The position numbers and the translations under genes were made by a program. Shown one piece after another: positions 55,934-64,000 of a stretch of DNA of 64,000 nt (position 1 is its first letter; each line of letters starts with the position of its first letter). The notes under the pieces are model-generated. The model was not told the origin of the DNA and made no database searches. It saw nothing but the letters and a program-made list of their open reading frames with translations. This DNA is from Caulobacter hibisci (lineage in GTDB: Bacteria; Pseudomonadota; Alphaproteobacteria; Caulobacterales; Caulobacteraceae). The stretch is taken from assembly GCF_016135805.1 (NCBI RefSeq), contig NZ_JADWOX010000003.1:186001-250000 (forward strand), written 5' to 3'.

Positions 55934-56074
55934 CGATAGAGGTTCCTTGGGAAAAGGTTCCCTGGCGGCGGGCCACGAGATTGTGACGTCGCACCCTGCT
56001 CGCCCCAGGTTAGAGCGCTTCGGTCGAAAGTCCCAATCGGGCCGGAAAACGGCCGAGCGTACGGAGAGAGCCCC

Positions 56075-56773
56075 TTGAGCGAGACCCTCACGATCAACAC
56101 CCCCGACGGCGACTTCTCGGCCTATGTGGCCCGACCGGCCGGCGCCACGGGTGACAATCCCCCTGCCATCGTGGTCATCCAGGAGATCTTCGGCGTCAAC
56201 CAGGTGATGCGCGACATCTGCGACAAGCTGGCCGGCGAAGGCTTCCTGGCCGTCTGCCCCGACCTGTTCTGGCGGATCGAGCCCGGCATCGACATCACCG
56301 ACAAGTCCGAGGCCGAGTGGAAGAAGGCCTTCGAACTGTTCAACGCCTTCGACGTCGACGCCGGCGTGGCCGATATCGACGCCACGATCGACGCCGTCCG
56401 CCCGCTGTCGTCGGGCAAGGTCGGGGCGGTCGGCTACTGCCTGGGCGGCCTGCTGGCCTTCCTGACGGCGACCCGCACCGACGCCGACGCCGCAGTCTCC
56501 TATTATGGAGTCGGCCTGGAGAAGCATGTCGGCGAGGCCGAGAAGCTGGAAAAGCCGCTGCTGCTGCACGTGGCCGAAGAAGACCAGTTCGTGCCCAAGG
56601 AAGCCCAGCAGGTGATCTTCGCCGCCCTGAAGGATCATCCGCAGATCACCCTGCATACCTATGCCGGCCGCGACCACGCCTTTGCCCGCGACGGCGGCGA
56701 GCACTATGACGCCGCCGACGCCGCCACGGCCAACGGCCGCAGCCTGGCCTTCTTCCAGAAGACCCTCGCCTGA
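56075..56773 (+). CDS. Dienelactone hydrolase family protein
   Basis: A 232-residue alpha/beta hydrolase. The Cys nucleophile lies in GAVGYCLGGLLAFLTATRTD near residue 123, the Asp-containing LHVAEEDQFVPKEA near 170, and the His in YAGRDHAFARDGGEHYD near 200, the triad of dienelactone hydrolases. The start is a TTG at 56075 with GGAGAGAG in front. It is followed by the quinone reductase with a one-base overlap (TGATG). Probable role in detoxifying lactones or carboxymethyl esters. Confidence 0.9.
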   Translation: MSETLTINTPDGDFSAYVARPAGATGDNPPAIVVIQEIFGVNQVMRDICDKLAGEGFLAVCPDLFWRIEPGIDITDKSEAEWKKAFELFNAFDVDAGVADIDATIDAVRPLSSGKVGAVGYCLGGLLAFLTATRTDADAAVSYYGVGLEKHVGEAEKLEKPLLLHVAEEDQFVPKEAQQVIFAALKDHPQITLHTYAGRDHAFARDGGEHYDAADAATANGRSLAFFQKTLA

Positions 56774-57738
56774 TGCTGGCCGTCGAAGCCAAGGCCGCTG
56801 GCGGCCCCGAAGTGCTGGAGGTCGTCGAGCGCGACCTCCCCTCGCCCGGCCCCGGCCAGATCCTCGTCCGCCATGCGGCCGTCGGTCTGAACTTCATCGA
56901 CACCTATCACCGCTCGGGCCTCTACCCGGTGAAGTACCCGCAGGTGCTGGGCCTGGAGGCGGCTGGCCACGTGGAAGCCATTGGTGACGGCGTCAGCCGC
57001 TTCGCCGTCGGCGATCGCGTCGCCTATAACGGCACGATGGGCGCCTATGCCGAAGCCTCGGTCGTGCCGGCCGATAGGGCGGTGAAGGTTCCGGAAGGGG
57101 TCAAGCTGGAGGTCGCCGCCGCGGTGCTGCTGAAGGGCATGACGGCCGAGTTCCTGGTCCGCCGGTGCTTCCCCGTCCAGGCCGGCCAGACCGTGCTGGT
57201 CCACGCCGCCGCCGGCGGGGTCGGCCAGATCCTGGTGCAGTGGGTCAAGGCCCTGGGCGCCAACGTCATCGCCACGGTGGGCTCGGAGGCCAAGGCCCAG
57301 ATCGTCCGCGATCTCGGCGCCGACCACGTGATCCTCTACGACCACGAGGACGTCGCCGCCCGGGTGGCCGAGATCACGGGCGGAGCCGGCGTGCCGGTCG
57401 TCTATGACGGCGTCGGCAAGGACACCTTCCAGGGCAGCCTGAAGAGCCTGGGCCGTCGCGGCGTGCTGGTGACCTACGGCAACGCCTCGGGCCCCGTGCC
57501 GCCGTTCGCCCCGCTGGAGCTGGGCGCCAAGTCGGCCTGGATCACCCGCCCCCGCCTGTTCGACTACATCGTCACGACGGAGGAGCTCGACGAGAGCGCC
57601 GCGGCCCTGTTCGAGGTCCTGGCCTCGGGCGCGGTGAAGATCGAGATCGGGCAGCGGTTCCCGCTGGCGGAGGCCCGTCAAGCGCATGAGGCGTTGGAGG
57701 GACGGAAGACGACCGGAGCGACGGTGTTGGTGCCGTAG
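56773..57738 (+). CDS. NADPH:quinone oxidoreductase (zeta-crystallin-like MDR protein)
   Basis: A 321-residue zinc-free medium-chain dehydrogenase. The N-terminal VGLNFIDTYHRSGLYPVKYP, the NADPH loop VLVHAAAGGVGQILVQWVKA and GNASGPVPPFAPLELGAKSA match quinone oxidoreductase (QorA). It is coupled to the dienelactone hydrolase gene upstream. Ends at a large inverted repeat and a bidirectional terminator. Confidence 0.93.
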   Translation: MLAVEAKAAGGPEVLEVVERDLPSPGPGQILVRHAAVGLNFIDTYHRSGLYPVKYPQVLGLEAAGHVEAIGDGVSRFAVGDRVAYNGTMGAYAEASVVPADRAVKVPEGVKLEVAAAVLLKGMTAEFLVRRCFPVQAGQTVLVHAAAGGVGQILVQWVKALGANVIATVGSEAKAQIVRDLGADHVILYDHEDVAARVAEITGGAGVPVVYDGVGKDTFQGSLKSLGRRGVLVTYGNASGPVPPFAPLELGAKSAWITRPRLFDYIVTTEELDESAAALFEVLASGAVKIEIGQRFPLAEARQAHEALEGRKTTGATVLVP

Positions 57739-57748
57739 GCGGGGTAAC

Positions 57749-57847
57749 ACCCCCTCCGGCCCTTCGGGCCACCTCCCCCAGAGGGGGAGGATCTCCGGGC
57801 CAGATGCTCCCCTTCTGGGGGAGGTGGCCCGAAGGGCCGGAGGGGGT
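57749..57847. repeat. Inverted repeat with perfect 34-nt arms
   Basis: The left arm 57749-57782 and the right arm 57814-57847 are exact reverse complements, each containing GGCCC-TTC-GGGCC. The interior is 31 bp. It lies between the convergent quinone reductase and rho, followed by a terminator and a parS site. Confidence 0.85.
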
Positions 57848-57857
57848 CAGCCCCAAC

Positions 57858-57890
57858 AAAAAAGGCCCCGGAGCGATCCGGGGCCTTTCT
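57858..57890. terminator. Bidirectional terminator between the quinone reductase and rho
   Basis: An A-run, then AAAGGCCCCGG-AGCGAT-CCGGGGCCTTT, then CT. A tract on the left and T tract on the right make it work for both strands; it separates two convergent genes. Confidence 0.9.
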
Positions 57891-57893
57891 CGT

Positions 57894-57907
57894 GTTTCAC
57901 GTGAAAC
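57894..57907. other. parS site 4 (perfect)
   Basis: GTTTCACGTGAAAC, perfect palindrome, four bases beyond the terminator and 7 bp before the rho stop codon. About 4.5 kb from the origin gap. Confidence 0.95.
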
Positions 57908-57914
57908 ACCAAGC

Positions 57915-59351
<1,437 letters not shown>

Positions 59352-59370
59352 GCATGGACTCACGGTGGCC

Positions 59371-59389
59371 CGGATACGATCCGGGCTTG
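59371..59389 (-). promoter_or_regulatory. Hairpin in the rho leader
   Basis: GCCCGGATCGTATCCGGGC on the minus strand forms a stem of seven GC-rich pairs with a five-base loop, 20 bp before the rho start. Rho genes are often autoregulated through their leader; this hairpin could take part. Inference only. Confidence 0.4.
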
Positions 59390-59399
59390 GGTAGAAATT

Positions 59400-59663
59400 C
59401 AGCCGGCCTCCACGTGGAAGCGGCGATGGGGTCGCGCCATTGACGACGGCGCGGATCGATCAGGGGAACGGATCATGAGGCGCACCAGGACGGGCGCGAT
59501 CCGTGAAAGGCGGGAACGCTGCGGTATGGCCGCAACGTCTGACCAAGACGGGAACCACAAGGCGGCCCTGGGGTCAAGCGCTACCGGAGGAGTCCTGTGG
59601 GCGCTCGTCATCCTGCCTGAGGATGAGGGTGGAGGAATGCGGGAGCCAGGCTCCCGCTCCCCG
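59400..59663. other. Gap upstream of rho without a gene
   Basis: This 264-bp space between the rho leader and the hemJ stop has no good frame. It includes the palindrome GCGGGAGCC-A-GGCTCCCGC at 59639-59656, next to the hemJ stop, as a possible weak terminator. The inverted pair CATCCT-GCCTG-AGGATG is beside it. Confidence 0.4.
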
Positions 59664-60128
59664 TCAGTTCAGGTACTTGGTCGTCACCGACAGCACGATG
59701 ACGATGGCCGCCACGAAGGGCAGCTCGTTGGTGGCGCGCCAGAATTTTTCCGAGCACGTGTTCTGGCCGGCCTCGAAGGCTTTTCGGGCCTTCGACAGGA
59801 AGCCGTGCCAGCCGAACAGGAAGAACACGCCCGCCAGCTTGGCCAGCATCCAGGGCTTCAGCAGGAAGTCCCAGCCGCGGATCGCGCCGTCGGCCATGAT
59901 CAGACCCAGGCCGAAGACCAAGGCCGCGATCATCGCCGGGTTGATGATACCGCGCAGCAGCCGGCGCTCCATGACCTTGAAGGTCGCGTCCATCTCCGAG
60001 CCGAGCGTGGCGCCGGTGTGATAGACGTAGAGGCGCGGCAGGTAGAGCATCCCCGCCATCCAGGCGATCACGGCCAGGATGTGCAGGCCGCGGATCAGGT
60101 TGAAATGCTCGACCAGGAAGTCGGTCAC
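59664..60128 (-). CDS. hemJ: Protoporphyrinogen oxidase HemJ
   Basis: A 154-residue membrane protein with four helices. FNLIRGLHILAVIAWMAGML has the conserved His, YLPRLYVYHTGATLGSEMDA the conserved Arg and Tyr, and HGFLSKARKAFEAG a second His; these are the HemJ landmarks. It oxidises protoporphyrinogen IX, the step before ferrochelatase. I used GTG at 60128, which overlaps the hemH stop as GTGA, so hemE-hemH-hemJ form one unit. Confidence 0.92.
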   Translation of the reverse strand: MTDFLVEHFNLIRGLHILAVIAWMAGMLYLPRLYVYHTGATLGSEMDATFKVMERRLLRGIINPAMIAALVFGLGLIMADGAIRGWDFLLKPWMLAKLAGVFFLFGWHGFLSKARKAFEAGQNTCSEKFWRATNELPFVAAIVIVLSVTTKYLN

Positions 60129-61180
60129 GCGGCGGCTCCTGCACAAGGTTGGTCGTCTTCGCAGATCAGCGACGACGGATCAGCGAGGGCCTGCGTGACC
60201 AGAGTCCCCAAACAATCGATGAACGCCGGCGTCACGCCCAGGGCCGGTACGCGGACATAGATCGAGCCGCCGTGCTTGTAGGCCAGCTCGCGATATTCGA
60301 CGTCGAGCTCGACCAGGGTCTCGATGTGCTCGGAGACGAAGGCAATCGGGGTGACCACGAGCGCAAGACCCGCCTTGGCCGCGGCCTCGACCTCCTCGTC
60401 CGTCGACGGACCGATCCACTTCAGCGGACCGACCCGGCTCTGGTAGCTGATCTTCCAGTCGACGCCCTCGCCGAGGATGTCGCCCAGCTGGGCGACCACG
60501 GCGGCGGCCGTGGCCTCGACATGGCGCTGGTAAGGGTCGCCGCCGAGGATCACCTTCTCAGGCAGGCCATGGGCCGAGAACAGGATCCGCGCCGGCTTGG
60601 GCGATCCGGCCTTGAGATATTCCGCCCGGATCAGATCCGCGTGCGCCTGCACGAAACCCTCGGCGGTCGGATAGCAGCAGACGGTCGTGGTGCGGCTGGC
60701 GTCCTTGCGACCAGTGAGCTTGCGCCAGGCGCGTTTCCACGCATTCAGCGACGAGGCCGTGGTCGTGGTCGAGTACTGCGGATAGAGCGGCAGCAGCACC
60801 ACCTCGTCCGGCGCGAAGGCCTTGACCGCCTTGGCGGTCTCGCCGGTCAGCGGGTTCCAGTAGCGCATGGCGATGAAGGTCTGGACCGTGTCGCCCGGCA
60901 GGCGCTGGGCCAGCACCGCCTCGAGCGCCTTGGCCTGTTTCTGGGTTTCCGGGAGCAGCGGCGAGCCGCCGCCCATCAGGGCGTAGTTCTCGCGCGCCAG
61001 CTTGGCCCGGGTGGTCGAGATCAGGGTCGCCACCGGATAGCGGACGAAGAACGGCGCCTGGATGATCGCCGGATCGCGGAACAGGTTGAACAGGAACGGC
61101 CGCACGGCCGCCTGGCCGTCGGGCCCGCCGAGATTGAACAGGACGACGGCGATCCTGCGCCCGCTCTTCAGCTCGCTCAT
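60125..61180 (-). CDS. hemH: Ferrochelatase
   Basis: A 351-residue enzyme that inserts iron into protoporphyrin IX. IAVVLFNLGGPDGQAAVRPF is the first strand; VVLLPLYPQYSTTTTASSLN and LFSAHGLPEKVILGGDPYQR hold the catalytic His, and AFVSEHIETLVELDVEYREL is another family block. The C-terminal tail has Cys at 323, 340 and 346 (LICEDDQPCAG), and there is a CC pair near residue 195, fitting the [2Fe-2S] type reported for Caulobacter ferrochelatase. The frame is open to 61279; I chose the ATG at 61180. Confidence 0.94.
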   Translation of the reverse strand: MSELKSGRRIAVVLFNLGGPDGQAAVRPFLFNLFRDPAIIQAPFFVRYPVATLISTTRAKLARENYALMGGGSPLLPETQKQAKALEAVLAQRLPGDTVQTFIAMRYWNPLTGETAKAVKAFAPDEVVLLPLYPQYSTTTTASSLNAWKRAWRKLTGRKDASRTTTVCCYPTAEGFVQAHADLIRAEYLKAGSPKPARILFSAHGLPEKVILGGDPYQRHVEATAAAVVAQLGDILGEGVDWKISYQSRVGPLKWIGPSTDEEVEAAAKAGLALVVTPIAFVSEHIETLVELDVEYRELAYKHGGSIYVRVPALGVTPAFIDCLGTLVTQALADPSSLICEDDQPCAGAAA

Positions 61181-62205
61181 TGGCCGGTCACGCGCTTGAG
61201 CACCTGCTCGACATGCGGGATCGGCGTGTCGGGCAGGATGCCGTGGCCCAGGTTGAATATATAGGGGCCCTGCCCCCACTGCTCCAGCATCTGGTCGACG
61301 CGAGCGTCCAGCGCCGGTCCTCCGGCCCGCAGCAGCAGCGGATCAAGGGCGCCCTGGATGGTCTTGGTCTTCTGGATGGTCTGTCCGAGCTTCGCCGAGG
61401 CCGAGGTGTCGAGCGCCACCCCCTCCACCGGCACGGCCTGCGCGTAGGCCTCGACCAGCGTTCCGGCCCCCCGCGGGAAGCCGATGATCGGCACGGTCAC
61501 GCCGCGGGCGCGCAGGCCCTCGACGATGGCGATGTGCGGCCGGGTCACCAGGCGCTCGAACAGCGGCTCGGACAGGCCCTCGGCCCAGCTCTCGAACAGC
61601 TTCAGCGCCTGGGCGCCCGAGGCGGCCTGCATGGCCAGGTAGTCCACCGTAGCGTCGACCAGGATCTGGATCAGGCGATCGAGCTTGTCGGCGTTCTGGT
61701 AGGCGAAGGTGCGCGCGCCGGAGCGATCGCTGGAGCCGCCTTCGATCATGTAGGTGGCCACGGTCCAGGGCGCGCCGGCGAAACCGATCAGGGCCTTTGA
61801 GGGGTCGATGTCGGCGCGAACGAGCGACAGCGTCTCGCCGACTGCCTTCAGGGCCTCGCCCGCCTGGTCCACCTTGTCGGCCATGGCGTCGAGATCGGGC
61901 AGTTCGCCAAGCTTGGGACCTTCGCCGGCCTCGAACCAGACCTTCTGACCGAGAGCGCCGGGGATCAGCAGGATGTCGGCGAAGACGATGGCCGCGTCAT
62001 ACGGAAAGCGGCGCAGCGGCTGCAGCGTCACCTCGGCGGCCTTTTCCGGGTTCAGGCAGAAGCTGATGAAGTCCGGCGTCGTCGCCCGCACGGCGCGGTA
62101 CTCGGGGAGATACCGTCCCGCCTGGCGCATGAACCAGACCGGAGGACGCTCGGCGGTCTCGCCAGCCAGCACGGAGAGAAACTTCGGGATCGGGGCGCTC
62201 GTCAT
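61177..62205 (-). CDS. hemE: Uroporphyrinogen decarboxylase
   Basis: A 342-residue enzyme that decarboxylates uroporphyrinogen III to coproporphyrinogen III. It carries PPVWFMRQAGRYLPEYRAVR and the following PEKAAEVTLQPLRRFPYDAA, the family start, then GFAGAPWTVATYMIEGGSSD. It is the gene flanking the origin gap on its left and its promoter lies in the origin. It overlaps hemH as ATGA. Confidence 0.97.
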   Translation of the reverse strand: MTSAPIPKFLSVLAGETAERPPVWFMRQAGRYLPEYRAVRATTPDFISFCLNPEKAAEVTLQPLRRFPYDAAIVFADILLIPGALGQKVWFEAGEGPKLGELPDLDAMADKVDQAGEALKAVGETLSLVRADIDPSKALIGFAGAPWTVATYMIEGGSSDRSGARTFAYQNADKLDRLIQILVDATVDYLAMQAASGAQALKLFESWAEGLSEPLFERLVTRPHIAIVEGLRARGVTVPIIGFPRGAGTLVEAYAQAVPVEGVALDTSASAKLGQTIQKTKTIQGALDPLLLRAGGPALDARVDQMLEQWGQGPYIFNLGHGILPDTPIPHVEQVLKRVTGQ

Positions 62206-62258
62206 ACCGGCGTTAAATCCCGGCGAGCCGTTCCACTCAAGTCCGGGAGACCCCGTAC

Positions 62259-62299
62259 CCTCTTATTCTTCTTAAAAATAAGATTCTTAGAAAGATAGG
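62259..62299. other. AT-rich unwinding block of the origin
   Basis: CTCTTATTCTTCTTAAAAAT and the following AAGATTCTTAGAAAGATAGG are about 70% AT, the most AT-rich stretch I notice in the window. It contains one GATTC methylation site (62282-62286) and inverted TTCTTA/TAAGAT elements. This fits a DNA-unwinding element and overlaps the hemE promoter region. Confidence 0.75.
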
Positions 62300-62383
62300 A
62301 GGAAGGGGATGGGCAGGTGCAAGGCGGGGATAAGTCCGTCTTTGTGGAGGACTCCCACCGGCCCTACTCAGTATGCCCAAGCT

Positions 62384-62392
62384 TGGTCCACA
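62384..62392 (+). promoter_or_regulatory. DnaA-box-like site (G-box type)
   Basis: TGGTCCACA differs in one base from the Caulobacter G-box TGATCCACA. Confidence 0.65.
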
Positions 62393-62415
62393 TGGGGGTC
62401 ATACCTTGTGAACTC

Positions 62416-62424
62416 CGTGGACAA
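62416..62424 (-). promoter_or_regulatory. DnaA-box-like site
   Basis: TTGTCCACG on the minus strand, two mismatches to TTATCCACA. Confidence 0.5.
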
Positions 62425-62476
62425 GCCGCCAAGCCGCCGGAATCCCTCAGGAACCCAGCGGCTGGTAAAGACGAAA

Positions 62477-62491
62477 TTAACCCTTCGTTAG
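62477..62491. promoter_or_regulatory. CtrA-type binding site
   Basis: TTAA-CCCTTCG-TTAG has seven of the eight conserved bases of the CtrA consensus TTAA-N7-TTAA with exact spacing. TTAA is rare in this GC-rich window. CtrA blocks initiation at such sites in C. crescentus. Confidence 0.75.
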
Positions 62492-62493
62492 GA

Positions 62494-62502
62494 GTTTCCA
62501 CA
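62494..62502 (+). promoter_or_regulatory. DnaA-box-like site
   Basis: GTTTCCACA, two mismatches to TTATCCACA, three bases after the CtrA-type site. Confidence 0.45.
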
Positions 62503-62549
62503 GGCGTGGACGGACGCTCGGGCACAGGTCCCGGATCACAGGTTCAAGC

Positions 62550-62555
62550 TGGGGA
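62550..62555 (-). promoter_or_regulatory. W-box-like DnaA site
   Basis: TGGGGA, i.e. TCCCCA on the minus strand, the weak DnaA W-box described for Cori. Confidence 0.5.
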
Positions 62556-62632
62556 TTGTCCGGCGTCAATGAGGCCGTTTATCACAGGGGCGCGGCGCAA
62601 GGTCGCGACGAGGCGCATTTGGCGCCCGCTTG

Positions 62633-62638
62633 TCCCCA
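62633..62638 (+). promoter_or_regulatory. W-box-like DnaA site
   Basis: TCCCCA on the plus strand, 14 bp before the DUF299 start codon. Confidence 0.5.
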
Positions 62639-62651
62639 GGGGGCGCCCAGA

Positions 62652-63554
62652 GTGGTAAAGCAATCTTTAACGGACGATCCACAGGAAGGCGCCTCGGCTG
62701 AGGCCGATCGCCACACCGCGCGGTTCGCCACCTACTTCCACATCCACCTGGTGTCGGACTCCACGGGCGAGACGCTCAACGCCATGGCGCGCGCGGTTTG
62801 CGCCCGTTTCACCGACATCCTGCCCATCGAACACATCTACGCGCTTGTTCGTTCCACCCGTCAGTTGGACCGGGCGCTGGAAGAGATCGCCGGCGCGCCG
62901 GGCGTGGTGATGCACACCATCATCGACCCCAACCTGCGGGCGGCGCTGGAGGAAGGCTGCCGCAAGCTCGACATGCCGTGCATCGCCGCCCTGGATCCGG
63001 TGGTCAGCGCCATGTCGCGCTATCTGGGGGCCAAGATCTCGACGCGGGTGGGCGCGCAACACGCGCTGAACAACGATTATTTCGACCGCATCGAGGCGCT
63101 GGACTACGCCATCGCCCACGACGACGGCCAGGGCGGCCAGGATCTGACCCAGGCCGACGTCATCCTGGTGGGGGTGTCGCGCACGTCCAAGACCCCGACC
63201 TGCATCTATCTGGCCCATCGCGGCGTGCGGGCCGCCAATGTGCCGCTGGTGCCGGGCCGCCCGCCCCCCGACCAGCTGTTCGAGCTGAAGAACACCCTGA
63301 TCGTCGGCCTGATGACCAGCCCTGAGCGGCTGATCCAGATCCGTCGCAACCGCCTGCTGTCCCTCAAGGAGAACCGCGAGAGCGACTATATCGACACCGA
63401 CAGCGTGCGGGCCGAGATCATCGCCGCCCGCCGGCTGTTCGAGAAGAACGGCTGGCCGATCATCGACGTCACCCGCCGGTCGGTGGAAGAGACGGCGGCG
63501 GCGATCATCAACCTGCTGTCGGGCGGCCGCGGCCAGGTCGAGGTGCTGGGATGA
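62652..63554 (+). CDS. DUF299 kinase/pyrophosphorylase (PPDK/PEP-synthase regulatory protein type)
   Basis: A 300-residue bifunctional serine/threonine kinase and phosphorylase that switches pyruvate phosphate dikinase or PEP synthase. It opens FATYFHIHLVSDSTGETLNA, has the P-loop-like VILVGVSRTSKTPTCIYLAH near 172 and KNTLIVGLMTSPERLIQIRR, and ends INLLSGGRG. This is the gene that flanks Cori on the right in C. crescentus. I chose GTG at 62652 with AGGGGG upstream; an earlier TTG at 62556 would run into the origin. A CtrA-like TAAA-N7-TTAA (62656-62670) and a CGATCCACA (62675-62683) lie in its first codons. Confidence 0.93.
   Translation: MVKQSLTDDPQEGASAEADRHTARFATYFHIHLVSDSTGETLNAMARAVCARFTDILPIEHIYALVRSTRQLDRALEEIAGAPGVVMHTIIDPNLRAALEEGCRKLDMPCIAALDPVVSAMSRYLGAKISTRVGAQHALNNDYFDRIEALDYAIAHDDGQGGQDLTQADVILVGVSRTSKTPTCIYLAHRGVRAANVPLVPGRPPPDQLFELKNTLIVGLMTSPERLIQIRRNRLLSLKENRESDYIDTDSVRAEIIAARRLFEKNGWPIIDVTRRSVEETAAAIINLLSGGRGQVEVLG
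62656..62670. promoter_or_regulatory. CtrA-like site in the first codons of the DUF299 gene
   Basis: TAAA-GCAATCT-TTAA has correct spacing with one mismatch in the left half. It suggests the functional origin extends past the chosen start codon. Confidence 0.5.
62675..62683 (+). promoter_or_regulatory. DnaA G-box-like site
   Basis: CGATCCACA differs in the first base from the G-box TGATCCACA. It lies next to the CtrA-like site. Confidence 0.6.
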
Positions 63555-64000
63555 GCGCGCCTCCGATCACCCTGGCCTCCACCAGCTGGACGCGTCAGAC
63601 GATCCTCAAGAACGCCGGCGTGCCGTTCGAGGCCGTGGCTTCGGGCGTCGACGAGGATGCCGCCAAGGCCGGGCTGCTGGCCGAGGAGGTCACGCCGCGC
63701 GACGTCGCCGACGCCTTGGCGCAGACGAAGGCGGTCAAGGTTTCGGGCAAGCGCTCGGGCCTGGTGATCGGCTCGGACCAGACCCTGGAGCTGAAGGGCG
63801 CTCTGTTCGACAAGGTCGACACGATCGAGGCGGCCCGCGCCCGGCTGCTGGAACTGCGCGGCGAGGTCCACAAGCTGCATTCCGGCGTCGTCGTCGCCCG
63901 CGACGGCCAGCCGATCTGGCGCGTGGTCGAGACGGCGAAACTGTCGGTGCGGCCGTTCAGCGACGCCTGGCTCGACGGCTATCTGGAGCGCAACGGCGAG
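63551..64000 (+). CDS. Maf-family nucleoside triphosphate pyrophosphatase (C-terminus cut by window edge)
   Basis: About 150 codons from ATG at 63551, overlapping the DUF299 stop as ATGA. The start ITLASTSWTRQTILKNAGVP is the Maf signature (usually ASxSxxR) with Thr for a Ser. GLVIGSDQTLELKGALFDKV is the second motif and LLELRGEVHKLHSGVVVARD the third. Maf proteins hydrolyse non-canonical NTPs such as dTTP/UTP or m7GTP and act in division control. The C-terminal substrate part is beyond the window. Confidence 0.9.
   Translation, partial: MSAPPITLASTSWTRQTILKNAGVPFEAVASGVDEDAAKAGLLAEEVTPRDVADALAQTKAVKVSGKRSGLVIGSDQTLELKGALFDKVDTIEAARARLLELRGEVHKLHSGVVVARDGQPIWRVVETAKLSVRPFSDAWLDGYLERNGE

Larger units (their letters stand above)
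62206..62651. other. Putative chromosomal replication origin (Cori-like)
   Basis: A 446-bp gap between the divergent hemE and DUF299 genes, the known position of Cori in Caulobacter crescentus. It contains an AT-rich block (62259-62299) on the hemE side in an otherwise GC-rich chromosome, a CtrA-type TTAA-N7-TTAG at 62477-62491 and other TTAA tetramers at 62213 and 62272. Three GANTC methylation sites (62282, 62350, 62440), several DnaA-box-like sites and two TCCCCA W-box-like sites are also present. I see no coding frame I trust. Confidence 0.9.

Noticed and set aside
59408-59421. CCTCCACGTGGAAG upstream of rho as a parS
   Set aside because: Palindromic but with G-for-A and other changes in both halves compared with the ParB consensus.
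62556-62651. TTG-initiated extension of the DUF299 gene into the origin gap
   Set aside because: Residues are unlike the family start and the stretch holds W-box-like sites; GTG at 62652 has a better ribosome site.

Overview
The window is a GC-rich alphaproteobacterial chromosome segment from a Caulobacter-type organism. It spans the chromosomal replication origin and the centromere region. The strongest evidence is the gene order at the right end: parB-parA-rsmG-mnmG-mnmE, rho, hemJ-hemH-hemE, an AT-rich non-coding gap, then a DUF299 kinase/pyrophosphorylase gene and a Maf gene. This is the arrangement known around Cori in Caulobacter crescentus. ParA, ParB and CenR also read very like the C. 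crescentus proteins. The species is probably a relative of C. crescentus rather than that species itself.

Layout from left to right. 1-6 kb: tail of an enoyl-CoA hydratase gene, a TraB/GumN protein, mutM, the ubiE-ubiB ubiquinone pair and a chemoreceptor. 6-13 kb: a mini-protein, dut-coaBC, a lipoprotein with a DUF5076-like neighbour, a Na+/H+ antiporter, a secreted Ala/Pro/Lys-rich protein and a malyl-CoA-lyase-like gene. 13-21 kb: DUF2237, an orphan histidine kinase, a 1-kb gap filled with inverted repeats, a flavin disulfide reductase with a DUF4126 membrane protein, a HIT protein, a mesaconyl-CoA-hydratase-like gene and mdh. 21-33 kb: mostly accessory genes and regulators with visible operators, namely CBS, NmrA/HxlR, DUF1993, an Ada-like protein, DUF2244/nth, MFS/MarR, a YqjI-type PadR regulator with DUF2218, and oxyR/ahpD. 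33-38 kb: an ATP-grasp protein, a PfkB kinase and the his operon hisB-H-A-F-E. 38-49.6 kb: envelope and secretion genes (smr, mltA, a Tim44-like gene, secB, cenR, an L,D-transpeptidase, ntrZ, a DUF3576 lipoprotein, leuS-lptE-holA). 49.8-62.2 kb: a leftward run (parAB, rsmG, mnmG, mnmE, rho, hemJHE) with four parS sites at 54.27-57.91 kb. 62.2-62.65 kb: the putative origin, with an AT-rich block, CtrA-type TTAA motifs, DnaA-box-like sites, W-box-like TCCCCA sites and GANTC sites. 62.65 kb to the end: the DUF299 gene and a truncated maf gene.

How it fits together: ParB should load on the parS cluster 4.5-8.2 kb from the origin and ParA should segregate it. DnaA and CtrA sites in the gap would set replication timing. 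Almost every gene from 50 to 62 kb runs away from the origin, co-directionally with replication. The gaps between genes carry several families of palindromic repeats, including one of about 93 bp present three times. I saw no tRNA, rRNA, CRISPR array, transposase or prophage module.
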